A stretch of 64,000 nucleotides of DNA from Epithemia pelagica (lineage: Eukaryota; Bacillariophyta; Bacillariophyceae; Surirellales; Surirellaceae). Position numbers and translations under genes: made by a program. This document shows positions 46,594-55,927 of this stretch, in pieces (position 1 is the stretch's first letter; each line of letters opens with the position of its first letter). The notes beneath the pieces were generated by a model. That model worked only from the letters and a program-made list of their open reading frames with translations. It did no database searches and was not told where the DNA came from. The DNA is taken from NCBI GenBank assembly GCA_946965045.2, contig OX337239.1, positions 744,001 to 808,000 on the forward strand, in the 5' to 3' direction.

Positions 46594-48924
46594 ATGATGA
46601 CCTCCCCTTCCGACGAGGCAAGCCCCACCACCAACACGGGCTTGACCATTCGAGGCCATGGTTGGTTTGCCATTTTGTTGATACCCATTCTCGTGATTTT
46701 GATTGCCAGTATTCAACAAAGTGTCCATGTGATATCCAGTAGTTCTGAATCCATTCAGTATCAAACGAGCAACGACATGACTGTCCAACACTTAATGATG
46801 TCCATCCTGGATCGACCGACACAACCAGAAACCGAACCACAACAAGAAAGCCGACGACGAAAACAAGTACCCACGCGATTCTTCTCCTTGCGCAATCGAC
46901 CCGAAGTGGATGAGATTTTACAACATCCTCACAAATCGTCACCCTGCAGTCGATCGACGGGATGTCGTCGCTCGGATCATGGTCAACCAATTGCCTATTG
47001 GCCACGAGGTACTTTCCAGGCAGGGTTCCAATCGAATACTACTACAACTACGACGACAAAATCGGGTGCCTCCAAAAATAGCAGTGCCTACTTGTGGCTT
47101 CCTCATCGAACGACCCGTACCATTCCCAATGTAGCTCGCAATGTCCATCGGGTGCAAGACTTTTTGGAATCAGCCCAACATCAACAGGCACAAGCACCAC
47201 GAAAAACACAACAGCAGACGACCCAAACTAATGCACCAAACACAAAAGACGACCACAAGCCCTTGAACATTGTCTTGTTTTATGCGGACGACTGGACCAT
47301 GCAAGTGTTGGGTGCTCTCAATCCCCATGTGCACACTCCCAATATTGATGCCATGGCGGAACGAGGCATGCTCTTTACCCGCAATTGTGTCACGACCAGT
47401 ATTTGTTGGATTTCCCGCAATACCTTGGCCACCGGTGCGTACGCCTCGGTGCATGGCAATGTCCAACTGGGGTCGGAAAACATGTTTGGGCATTCTCAAT
47501 TTGCCTGGACGGATACCTTGTATCCCTTGTTGAAACAAAAGGGCAATTACTTTACCGGATTGGTGGGCAAATGGCATGCGCCCTCTCCCCCGGAACACAT
47601 GAAAGTCTCCTTTGATGTGCTCAAAATTTATTATGGAGATCATTGGATGGAACGCAAGGGAAAACAACGACATGTCACGGACTTGAATGGAGAAGATGCC
47701 TTGGCCTTTTTGAATTTGTGGAACACGAAACATCGATTTTCGGCCCAACAACGACCGGACAAGAACGACCCGAAACAAGACGAACGTCCCTTTTTTCTCA
47801 AGGTTTCCTTTTTCGCGACGCATGCTCGCGATTATCAAGACCCGCCCTACCAGCCCATGAATGAAAGTTTTGCCTTGTATCGCAATGTGACCATTCCTCG
47901 TCCCCACACGGCCACGGAACAACATTACCAAGCCTTGCCGAAATTCATGAAATCACGTCGCAACGAAGCCCGTCATCGCAATACCAAACGCTTTGATACG
48001 GACGAAAATTATCAAATCAACATTAAGAATTTGTTTCGCATGGCCACCGAAGTCGATGCCGTCGTGGGGGCCGTCATTGCGCAATTACAAGAATTGCAGG
48101 CCTACGACAATACCCTCTTGATTTTTACCACAGACAATGGCAATTTGCATGGCGAACATGGCTTGACGGAAAAATGGTATCCCTACGAAGAATCCATTCG
48201 GGTTCCACTCGTCATTCAAGATCCTCGCATGTCCCCGGAATGGCAAGGCGTTCGCAATACCAACGATTTTACCCTCAATCTTGATTTGGCACCCACTATT
48301 TTGACCGCTGCCCAAATCCCCATTCCACCCCACATGCAAGGCCGTGATTTGTCGCAATTGTACCGGCATCGATCCAAAGACATGGCACCCTACGATGCCA
48401 TTCAGGCCTCGTGGAGACAAGATTTCTTTTACGAATGGAATACGGTATGTAGCTGCTTTTCGTCATTGGTGGTAGTTGATTGCTCGTTGTGTTATTCACG
48501 GAACTGTGTTTCGGAGGGCGTTTGCGTGTTTGCCGCCTGGCTCTGTACGGTTCGTTTCTTACCTGTCGTGTGTTTGTGTTGTGTGTCTCTGCGTGCGTGC
48601 CTGCATCATGTGTTGGATTGGATTGGATTCGTCCCCGATTCTTGCGGTTGGTGTCGTCGTCGTCAGGGGGAACCCGTCAAGGGAGACGGTCATATTTTTC
48701 ACGACCAGGTCTTGCCGGCCGTCTTTGCCTTGATTCGCAAGGATTACAAATACTTTTATTGGCCGGAATTTGACAACGAACAATTGTTTCACATCGAACA
48801 AGATCCGTATGAAGAATCCGATATCTTTACCGACAATTCCACCACGACGCAACAAGCCTTGCACGTCATGAAGGCTCGATACAAGTTTTTGAAGGAATGG
48901 ACGCAAACGGGAAATCCCGTCTAA
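46594..48924 (+). CDS. Sulfatase (type I), copy B, paralogue of copy A
   Basis: Exon 1 46594-48444, intron 48445-48666 (222 nt, GTATGT...GTCAG), exon 2 48667-48924; 702 aa. The ATG pair at 46594 precedes a membrane or signal segment (WFAILLIPILVILIASIQQSV). Catalytic features equal copy A: PLNIVLFYADDW, CVTTSICWISRNTLATG with Cys about 271, GLVGKWHAP, FTTDNGNLHGEHG and EESIRVPLVIQDPRM. Exon 2 encodes LPAVFALIRKDYKYFYWPEF and HIEQDPYEESD. The intron lies at the same codon and phase as in copy A (after WRQDFFYEWNT). Its length is a multiple of three with no in-frame stop, so a retained-intron protein of 776 aa is possible. N-terminal regions of the two copies differ, while the catalytic cores are very similar. 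Confidence 0.9.
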   Translation: MMTSPSDEASPTTNTGLTIRGHGWFAILLIPILVILIASIQQSVHVISSSSESIQYQTSNDMTVQHLMMSILDRPTQPETEPQQESRRRKQVPTRFFSLRNRPEVDEILQHPHKSSPCSRSTGCRRSDHGQPIAYWPRGTFQAGFQSNTTTTTTTKSGASKNSSAYLWLPHRTTRTIPNVARNVHRVQDFLESAQHQQAQAPRKTQQQTTQTNAPNTKDDHKPLNIVLFYADDWTMQVLGALNPHVHTPNIDAMAERGMLFTRNCVTTSICWISRNTLATGAYASVHGNVQLGSENMFGHSQFAWTDTLYPLLKQKGNYFTGLVGKWHAPSPPEHMKVSFDVLKIYYGDHWMERKGKQRHVTDLNGEDALAFLNLWNTKHRFSAQQRPDKNDPKQDERPFFLKVSFFATHARDYQDPPYQPMNESFALYRNVTIPRPHTATEQHYQALPKFMKSRRNEARHRNTKRFDTDENYQINIKNLFRMATEVDAVVGAVIAQLQELQAYDNTLLIFTTDNGNLHGEHGLTEKWYPYEESIRVPLVIQDPRMSPEWQGVRNTNDFTLNLDLAPTILTAAQIPIPPHMQGRDLSQLYRHRSKDMAPYDAIQASWRQDFFYEWNTVCSCFSSLVVVDCSLCYSRNCVSEGVCVFAAWLCTVRFLPVVCLCCVSLRACLHHVLDWIGFVPDSCGWCRRRQGEPVKGDGHIFHDQVLPAVFALIRKDYKYFYWPEFDNEQLFHIEQDPYEESDIFTDNSTTTQQALHVMKARYKFLKEWTQTGNPV

Positions 48925-49573
48925 CAACGAATGGATATCCAAGGAATCTGGAAGTTCGAGGCTGGTACGTCATGGAAATGTAGCTCCGTCCACCAACAGG
49001 GTTGCTTGCTTCCTGCCTCGGGCAATTCAGTCCGAGGCGTCCTTGGCAAACAGAACCGTGAAACAAGGACGACACTACATGGATTCTAACAACTTCTGCA
49101 GCTGACAGGCACAGAGAGATTGGCAGCTCAAGAATGAATCCTTGCATCACTGCAGAACAAACCAACAGAACTTGTGTTTCTCGTCCTGTCTTTGAAGCCA
49201 TTCGCATCGACATTGCATCGCACCACCCAAAACCTATACTCTTCCATTTGTTAATTCTAAATTTCTGCTAGGAGTAGTAAAGACGGCTTTTCTCTGAGAG
49301 AGGGTGCAGTGTCGTGTGTTCTCAGGCTACGAACACTAACTATTGTCGTGTGCCTGCCCATAGACCACATAGATCGGTCCGCTACAACTCGTGACACAAC
49401 AGGAAAACCTTTCTGCTTATTAGAGATAGTGGATCGTTTTGAAGTCAACCGATAGGGCGTTTTGCGGAAAAGAAGGACGACGTCATATAGCGTGGCTAGC
49501 CAGGTCACAAAACTTGGTTTGGTCTCATCTTTTGTCGAACGTCCACAACACTGTTAACACAATAATATATATA
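48925..49573. other. Intergenic region
   Basis: 650 bp between two plus-strand genes. No gene, RNA or repeat recognised; presumably the sulfatase B 3' UTR and the DUF4336 promoter. ATATATATA at 49565-49573 abuts the ATG of the next gene. Confidence 0.45.
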
Positions 49574-51331
49574 ATGCGAAGCTCGACGATGACAACCCCA
49601 AGGTCGACACCACCATCCGAAATGTCCTCCATGAGGAAGATGACCGAAAGCTCCGCGAAACCTGCCAAGAGACACGCCGTCGTTTCGTTTTGGCAAACGT
49701 TGCTTTCATGCTTGGCATTGCTCACCTTGTGTCGACACACTTTCTGCAACATGGCATGTGTGGAAGCATTTTCACCCACGGAAACGACGACGACGGCAAG
49801 AACAAGAACGATCGCCAGTCTTGCCTCCAGAGTCTCCTCGTCTGGTTTGATGAATCGTCTGCCATCACGTTCCATCCATCGCCCCAAAACATGTTTGTCT
49901 CTCTTTCGACGAGGCACCGACGACGACGCACCAATCGAGGCGAAAGAGGAACAACAAGAGTCGACTGGTTTGACTCGTCGTCAAGTATTGGAATTGTCGT
50001 TTGCCGCCACTGGCTTGGGCATTTCCGTGGCTGGCACACGACAAGTGGACCCATTGGATTATGGTTTGTGGGGAATTTTCCCCGTGGGTCCCTATCGACG
50101 CAAAAAGACCATTTTGGAAACAGTGGTACCCCATCAGATTTGGACGCTGGAACAAAAATTTGGCATTCTCAATGTCCAAGTTCCTCTGCGCATGACAGTC
50201 CTGTACTTGGCTTCGACCAACGAATTGCTCTTGTACAATCCCATTGCCTGTACCAACGAAGCCTTGGACTTGGTCCAAGATCAAATCTTGTCCACCTTTT
50301 CCACGAATGGTAATCCACCGACCATTCGGTACATTGTCGTCGGTTCCTGTGCCTTGGAACACAAGGTCTATGCCAGTGTCTGGGCCCAAAAGTTCCCCCA
50401 AACGACCGTGTATTTGCAACCGGGTCAATATTCCTTTCCCACCAATTTGCCTTTGCCCTTTTTGGGCTTTCCCATTGGTCGTACCGAAACCATACCGGCG
50501 ACCCCAGAGGAGGCACCGGCTGCCTGGCAAACCGAGTTGAAGTGGGCAACCTTGGGTCCCATTTTGAGTCGCGATGGCGCCTTTGGAGAAACCGTCGTCC
50601 TGCACCAGGCGACACAAACCTTGTTGGTCACGGATACCTGTGTGCAAATTACCAATGAGGTACCGGCCACGTATGACTACGATCCGGCGCCCCTCTTGTA
50701 TCATGCCCGGGATACCGTCACGGACGTCGTGTCGGATACCCCGGAAACGCGCCTCAAGGGCTGGAAACGAATTGTTTTGTTTGGCTTGTACTTTACGCCG
50801 TCCGCCATTTCCATTAAAGATACAGCCGAGGCCTTGCAAGAACGACGACCGGATATCAATTCGGACTTTGCCGGGGTTTATCCATGGGATTGGGTGGGCA
50901 ATGAAGACGCCAGTTGGCAAGCCTTGACCGGAACCGGTGCCAATCAAGGGAAACCCTTGGTGGCACCCATTTTGCAAATTTTGCTCTTGAATCGGAGTCC
51001 CGTCGAAGTCTTGGACTTTGCCGACCAGGTCGCGCAATGGGATATTCGACGAATTATTCCCAGTCATTTTCAAAACAACTTGGCCTTGACGGGAAAAGAG
51101 TATCGTGCCGCCTTTGATTTCTTGACGGTTCAAGGTGTGCCATCCGGATATCCCAAACCCCTGGCATCCGATTTGCAATTCTTGCTCGAGGCCGAACAAG
51201 GATTGTTGGAATCCGGTGCCATTGCCTCACGACCACCAGCGATTGGTGGATCGGCCAGTCGACAAGAGATTATTCAACAAACCACCTATCGCTGTCGCAA
51301 TGGTGTGTGCGCACCCAAGGCCGACGCATAA
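49574..51331 (+). CDS. DUF4336-type (metallo-hydrolase-like) protein, plastid-targeted
   Basis: 585 aa from the ATG at 49574. DUF4336 proteins occur in cyanobacteria and algae and resemble metallo-beta-lactamase folds, but their reaction is not known. Seen: IWTLEQKFGILNVQVPLRMT, YLASTNELLLYNPIACTNEA, then IRYIVVGSCALEHKVYASVW and AQKFPQTTVYLQPGQYSFP, a typical DUF4336 order, and IPSHFQNNLALTG near the C-terminus. The N-terminus has a hydrophobic segment ending CVEAFSPTE (Ala-Phe plastid-import signature) and a transit-like Ser/Arg region. LTRRQVLELSFAATGLGISV near residues 132-152 follows, with a twin-Arg and hydrophobic stretch that could be a Tat lumen signal or an anchor. The assignment rests on remembered family features. 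Confidence 0.75.
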   Translation: MRSSTMTTPRSTPPSEMSSMRKMTESSAKPAKRHAVVSFWQTLLSCLALLTLCRHTFCNMACVEAFSPTETTTTARTRTIASLASRVSSSGLMNRLPSRSIHRPKTCLSLFRRGTDDDAPIEAKEEQQESTGLTRRQVLELSFAATGLGISVAGTRQVDPLDYGLWGIFPVGPYRRKKTILETVVPHQIWTLEQKFGILNVQVPLRMTVLYLASTNELLLYNPIACTNEALDLVQDQILSTFSTNGNPPTIRYIVVGSCALEHKVYASVWAQKFPQTTVYLQPGQYSFPTNLPLPFLGFPIGRTETIPATPEEAPAAWQTELKWATLGPILSRDGAFGETVVLHQATQTLLVTDTCVQITNEVPATYDYDPAPLLYHARDTVTDVVSDTPETRLKGWKRIVLFGLYFTPSAISIKDTAEALQERRPDINSDFAGVYPWDWVGNEDASWQALTGTGANQGKPLVAPILQILLLNRSPVEVLDFADQVAQWDIRRIIPSHFQNNLALTGKEYRAAFDFLTVQGVPSGYPKPLASDLQFLLEAEQGLLESGAIASRPPAIGGSASRQEIIQQTTYRCRNGVCAPKADA

Positions 51332-51954
51332 GCAGTTGTTTGTTGGGAGAAGGATCCATGTCGAACTATAGCATCGGAAAGTAACAAATAGAGGATGACG
51401 AGAAATCGTTTTATAGTATGTCACGTAAAGAGAATCTTTGATCACGAACTATTCTGTCCTCGGAAAGTAGTAGCGTGCCAGTGCTCCAATAGTCCTTTTC
51501 GGCTCACGACGACCCATTCTCTCTGAAGTGTGTCACGCTCATTCTCACACGCGCTAGGACATGATGTTCATTCCTTTGTTTCGTACGCGCGCAAGTGTCA
51601 TGGTTCGGTGTTCCATTCCTTTTGTTTGTACGCGCGCAAGTGTCATGGTTCCACCACGAAAACCAAAACCAAAACCCAACCATGATATCCTCCATTTTGG
51701 TCATTTGACACACGCCATGCGGTTCCAACACAGTGTGTCCCTGTATGGGCTTTGTTGGATGTGAGGGCAGCGTGATCGTTTTTGTGGCAGCCTTGTCTTT
51801 TTTTTGGTGGTGAGGTGTGTGGACATGTGAGTGCATCGGTTCCGACAACCAAAAAGCTTAGAGTACCGTTTGGGACTCGTGTAACCGAAAACACTGTCGT
51901 ATTGTCCAATGGATCCTGCTTGTCTTCCATAGACACGATCATCACAAAGCCTAC
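51332..51954. other. Intergenic region with a short tandem repeat
   Basis: Convergent 3' ends flank this stretch. A 42-43 bp unit occurs twice at 51566-51652 (shared TACGCGCGCAAGTGTCATGG). Nothing else supported. Confidence 0.5.
51566..51652. repeat. Two-copy tandem repeat, unit about 43 bp
   Basis: Copy 1 51566-51607 and copy 2 51610-51652, sharing TACGCGCGCAAGTGTCATGG and the preceding ATTCCTTT. The GC-alternating core CGCGCG is unusual for the local composition. Confidence 0.85.
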
Positions 51955-52950
51955 CTAATTGTTCAGAGAGGATTGAGGTTCCATATCCACGAGACTGAGA
52001 TCCTCCGGAATGGGAAAGGCTCGAGACAAGAGGGCCAAAATCACAAAGACAAATACCAAAATCCATCGAGCCAGTCGAATATCCACAACATCGTCCTGGT
52101 TGGAATGACAATGAGAGGATCTCGTTTTTGGTACCGACGAGGCGGCATGCATTCCAAAATCTCCTCCTTGACAACAAAAATACAATCCACACGGAATGGA
52201 TTGCGATTGTTGGACTTCGGCCAATAATTTTTGATACAAGTCGGGTGAGACGGTCAAAATGTAGTGCATGGTTTGCGTGGGATCGTACAGTGCCTGTTGG
52301 GACCCATAGACCTTGCCCGTCCAACACCCCTTTGGAGAATGATCATCCTCGTCTTGTTGGTCGACCACCACGACCGCCATGGTTTCGGTCGAATCGAAAT
52401 CGGGTACCATGTGTGGCAGCATATCCTCGTCATGATCCAAATTTGTGGCCATTGCATCATCTCCAAAGGACAGTAACAGATCCAAATGACGTACCGACAA
52501 CATGGTATTGTGGGATGCGGCCGTGGCCATTCGGGGACTCGTCGTGGTCGTGTTGGTGAGTACTTGCAATGGTCGTGTCGGAGAGGAGGGTGCCGAAGAT
52601 GATCCATAATTGAAGGGAGAGTCCTGAGCCCCCGCTTGGGCTAAAAAGGGCGTGGACTAATAAATACCATGGAAATAACACCACCACACACCATGAGACG
52701 GTGAATAGTCGTTTCAGTTGTTGGCCGGAAACCATTGTCCATCAGTCGGACTCCAGAAGCCACAGAACCACACACAAGCCATGGTCCAGAGTGTCCTGAC
52801 CAACACACCAGATGCAATCCAACCAAGCTAGGTACTTACTTCTTCCTCGTCTCCCATTCCTGCTTCCGCATACGGTGGTCCCGGATCGGTAGGGACACGA
52901 TGATGATGATGATGACGATGCCCCTTTTTGGATGATGCCGAGGATGCCAT
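51955..52950 (-). CDS. Tail-anchored hypothetical protein, two exons
   Basis: Exon 1 52950-52840 (37 codons: MASSASSKKGHRHHHHHRVP...GMGDEEE), intron 52839-52624 (216 nt, GTAAGT...CTCAG), exon 2 52623-51955 beginning DSPFNYGSSS; 259 aa. The middle region has a conserved-looking block: SVRHLDLLLSFGDDAM, GCWTGKVYGSQQALYDPTQT, MHYILTVSPDLYQKLLAEV and IPCGLYFCCQGGDFGM. A single hydrophobic helix near the C-terminus (LARWILVFVFVILALLSRAF) gives a tail-anchor topology, placing the bulk in the cytosol on an ER, mitochondrial or vesicle membrane. I do not recognise the family. The first exon is too short to be found by ORF length alone. Confidence 0.65.
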
Positions 52951-54130
52951 GGTCAACACAAAGGATGTTCAAAAAATCAAAACGTGACAACAACCCAAAG
53001 ATCGCGTCTGTCCGCCGGTCATATCCGCGACTCGTTGTCTACCCAAGCTATGCGAGCAAGTCTACGTATTCACAAAATAGTTGGATCGATGGTGGACGTT
53101 GGACCTTCATTCATCGTCCATCTGCCCACTAGGTCGACTGGATGTCTCCTGTATATATCTCGGAGACCGCATGCCGTACTTAGATCCTTTTCTATGCGTC
53201 CCAGCCCGGAATCTTTGGGGCGCGGTCCTTGTGGCAACCACAGGCCGAGAATGCCGTGGTTTCTGGGTGTCGTAGCAAGAGTGGTGTTCTCCGGACTAGT
53301 ATGGTACACAGTCGCTCTACGTCGTTGTGGGAGGCTTGTCCGACACAAGTCGTCCCACAAGGACGTGAACGATTGTGTACCACAATAGCACAACGAACGA
53401 ACGCACGAAACTGGCAGAGAGAAATGCCGTTCGACGCTAGGTCGCCTGTCCGGAACCACCACCACCACCACTACGAAAGGCCGCCAATAGTTGTACTTCC
53501 ATCTCAGAAGAGGGTGGTCCCGATTGGAAGGGCCATTCTTTGGTTTGCATAGTTGGACTGCCTTGAGGTGCGCCGAGAACACGACAAGGAGCAATGGAAT
53601 GAACTGCAACACACACACCCCGATAACACGAAAGAACCATGTATCGGAATCGGACTGGAACAAAGAGATCCGCAACAACCGGAATTGAGGTCACGCAGTG
53701 TGGATTGTTGGACATTCCAGGATGGGTGTATGCCGACCACAAGAAGAGGTCTCTCTTTTTTGTTTGTTTGTTTTTTTATTGATGGATCGTCTCATTCAAG
53801 ATACCATGCCCAATGGACGTCCGACCGCCGTCCGGTTGTGGTGGCAGAGAGCAGGCTATCGATAGACGTTTGACCTGTTAGAAAGAAAGAGTGAATATGG
53901 AGGTTACGATTACTACTACTACAAATGCGGAATTGTTTTCATGGCGTTTAATGGGAGAGACATGAAGCTCTCAATATCCGTAGAGCGCCAACAAACAACA
54001 AGACGACCATTGACAAGTCCATTTAGGATGCCAGTTGTGCTTGCGATTGTTTGTCTCCTCTCATGACACTGCCCAGTCCCCTTTTTATGAGGTTGATGCC
54101 AAATCTTGTGTTGATGATGCCAAATACTTG
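52951..54130. other. 1.2-kb region without a convincing gene
   Basis: A minus-strand frame at 53678-53070 (202 codons) starts MLRISLFQSDSDTWFFRVIG and has one hydrophobic stretch (VCVLQFIPLLLVVFSAHL), but the rest lacks protein character and shows no domain. A small gene cannot be excluded. Short poly-T/GT tracts lie near 53756-53778. Confidence 0.4.
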
Positions 54131-55501
54131 TTACACGGTCCACGTTCCCCAAACCAGTGCCACGAACGAGAGTAGCAAGGTTCCGGTGGCCAAGGTCATG
54201 GAGGCTCCACAGCCATTGCAGCCCTTGTGTGTACCGGGTGGGTCAAAGTAGGGCAAGACAAAGCCGGTATTGGGTTGAACGTAGCCACAAGTTTGTCGTC
54301 CATCCTTCCACACATTGCAACAATCAATGGTAATGGTCGTGTTTCCGGCCAATAGGGGATCGGAATGGCCCTGACTGGTACTACTGGCCGTACATTGCGA
54401 ACATCCTCGACACAAACGACCATCCACCGAGGCACCACAACGAATGGATTCATTGAAGAATCCGGCAATGCGAGGTTGGATCTCCACACAGGTGGTGTGC
54501 GACATTTCATACTCGTCATTGTCTCCCAGGGCGCCAGTCGAATTGCCAGTAGTATTGTCCTCCATGTCATTGGTCATGTCATCCGTCGGATCGTCCTCCA
54601 CAAAGCCATCGGGCGGCGAAGGTCCACCGCCCAGGCCACCACCACCCAAGGTGGTGGTGGAATTCATTTCGTCGTCATCGCCCAATCCAAATCCCACGGG
54701 TCGTTTCAAATCGTACTGTTGCGTACAGGTAGTCATGCGACTGGCCGGAATGGTGGGTCGTCCCATGGCCGCCATGCCATCCAAAATGACGGCAAAGGAT
54801 TGGATAAAGCAAGAGGAATTGTCGGTATTGCACAAGGAATCGGCAATGGTACATTCCGCCAGAACATCAAAGCGGAGAATGCGACGACAGGTACAATCAA
54901 AGCCCGCGTGCGCATTGTATCCGGCACAGGTCAAGTCCACATTGAGAGGTACCGGTGTGACGGAAGCGGTACTGTTGTTGTTGCCACCTCCATTGGCATT
55001 GACATTGGCCAAGGCATCTGTAACTTGCAACGAACGAGTGTCGTCGGACGAGACTGTCGCAGAAACCGACTCTGGTGGTGGTGGTTGTTGTTGCGGATAA
55101 TGAGGATTGGGAATTTGGGCCGTTTGTTGCAAAAAGAGTTCACTGACTTGCGTGACCCATTCATGGACGAGATCCGAGTCTAGGATACGATTCTCATTCA
55201 TCACATCCGACGACTCCGAGTTGCTTTCCATGTTGTTCTTTGGGTCATTTGTCAACCATACGGCACCCGAGGCCGAAAGGAGTGCCGTGCCCTCTGGCAG
55301 GGTCGGCTGCTGCTGCAGTTGCGGATCCTCCAACCTTTCATCGAGGCGCAACAAATAACTTGACAATTGTTGGGGGTCCATTTCATTCTCCATGAATGGT
55401 TCGTCATTTTGAGGTGCTTGTGGTGCTTGTTCGGCAGCCAGTACCATGGAGCATTGCAGGACCGCCCAAAGCAGGAGGAAGATGGACGCAACGTGTCTCA
55501 T
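54131..55501 (-). CDS. Secreted, Cys-rich, probably GPI- or membrane-anchored surface protein
   Basis: 456 aa from ATG 55501. The signal peptide MRHVASIFLLLWAVLQCSMV ends near LAAEQ, and a C-terminal hydrophobic tail (MTLATGTLLLSFVALVWGTW) follows a small-residue stretch (GCNGCGAS), the layout of a GPI signal. The ectodomain has two Cys-rich blocks: CAGYNAHAGFDCTCRRILRF through AECTIADSLCNTDNSSCFIQ, and RCGASVDGRLCRGCSQC through TIDCCNVWKDGRQTCGY. An acidic Gly/Asn-rich linker with several N-x-S/T sites separates them. The pattern recurs in diatom surface proteins of unknown function. No catalytic motif seen. Confidence 0.75.
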   Translation of the reverse strand: MRHVASIFLLLWAVLQCSMVLAAEQAPQAPQNDEPFMENEMDPQQLSSYLLRLDERLEDPQLQQQPTLPEGTALLSASGAVWLTNDPKNNMESNSESSDVMNENRILDSDLVHEWVTQVSELFLQQTAQIPNPHYPQQQPPPPESVSATVSSDDTRSLQVTDALANVNANGGGNNNSTASVTPVPLNVDLTCAGYNAHAGFDCTCRRILRFDVLAECTIADSLCNTDNSSCFIQSFAVILDGMAAMGRPTIPASRMTTCTQQYDLKRPVGFGLGDDDEMNSTTTLGGGGLGGGPSPPDGFVEDDPTDDMTNDMEDNTTGNSTGALGDNDEYEMSHTTCVEIQPRIAGFFNESIRCGASVDGRLCRGCSQCTASSTSQGHSDPLLAGNTTITIDCCNVWKDGRQTCGYVQPNTGFVLPYFDPPGTHKGCNGCGASMTLATGTLLLSFVALVWGTWTV

Positions 55502-55927
55502 GATCAATCCGCGTAGATGCTAGGTAGTATGATTCAAACTCTCAATCGAGTGGATTCTTGAAGCGATGACCCTGTAATTGTTGTAGAGATCTTTTCTCCT
55601 CTTGTGTTTGGATCTCCCTTGGGTTTGGTTTGGACTAGTAGGAGGGACGACGCAACGAGAACGAGGCGAGTTATAGGATTGTGGAAAGGAAAGAGTCATT
55701 TCGTGTGCCCAACAGGCAATCTTGGACACTTGTTGGGGGTAGTTTTTTTTTTGTGTTTTGTGTGATTGGTGATTGGGCAAGTCCCAATCGGGGAGCGGTC
55801 TCTCCGCTCTCCGTACCGTAGTCCCACATCTCTCTTTTTGGAAACAAACTAAAACTCATGTCGTTGAAAATTTTACATTCTGTGACTTTACGGAAGTCGT
55901 CGTCAAATTGTTTCTTGCACACACAAG
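55502..55927. promoter_or_regulatory. Divergent intergenic region, surface protein / GT10
   Basis: 426 bp. It contains GAAAGAGTCATTTCGTGTGC at 55687-55706 and ATCTTGGACACTTGTTG at 55719-55735, both repeated downstream of the GT10 gene at about 57769-57788 and 57802-57818. Confidence 0.5.

Noticed and set aside
49865-51199. 444-codon open frame antisense to the DUF4336 gene
   Set aside because: Gly/Gln-rich with no domain; an antisense shadow created by the codon bias of the real plus-strand gene.
53070-53678. 202-codon minus-strand frame
   Set aside because: One hydrophobic stretch but no domain; composition is like non-coding DNA read in a lucky frame. Kept only as a note in the intergenic entry.
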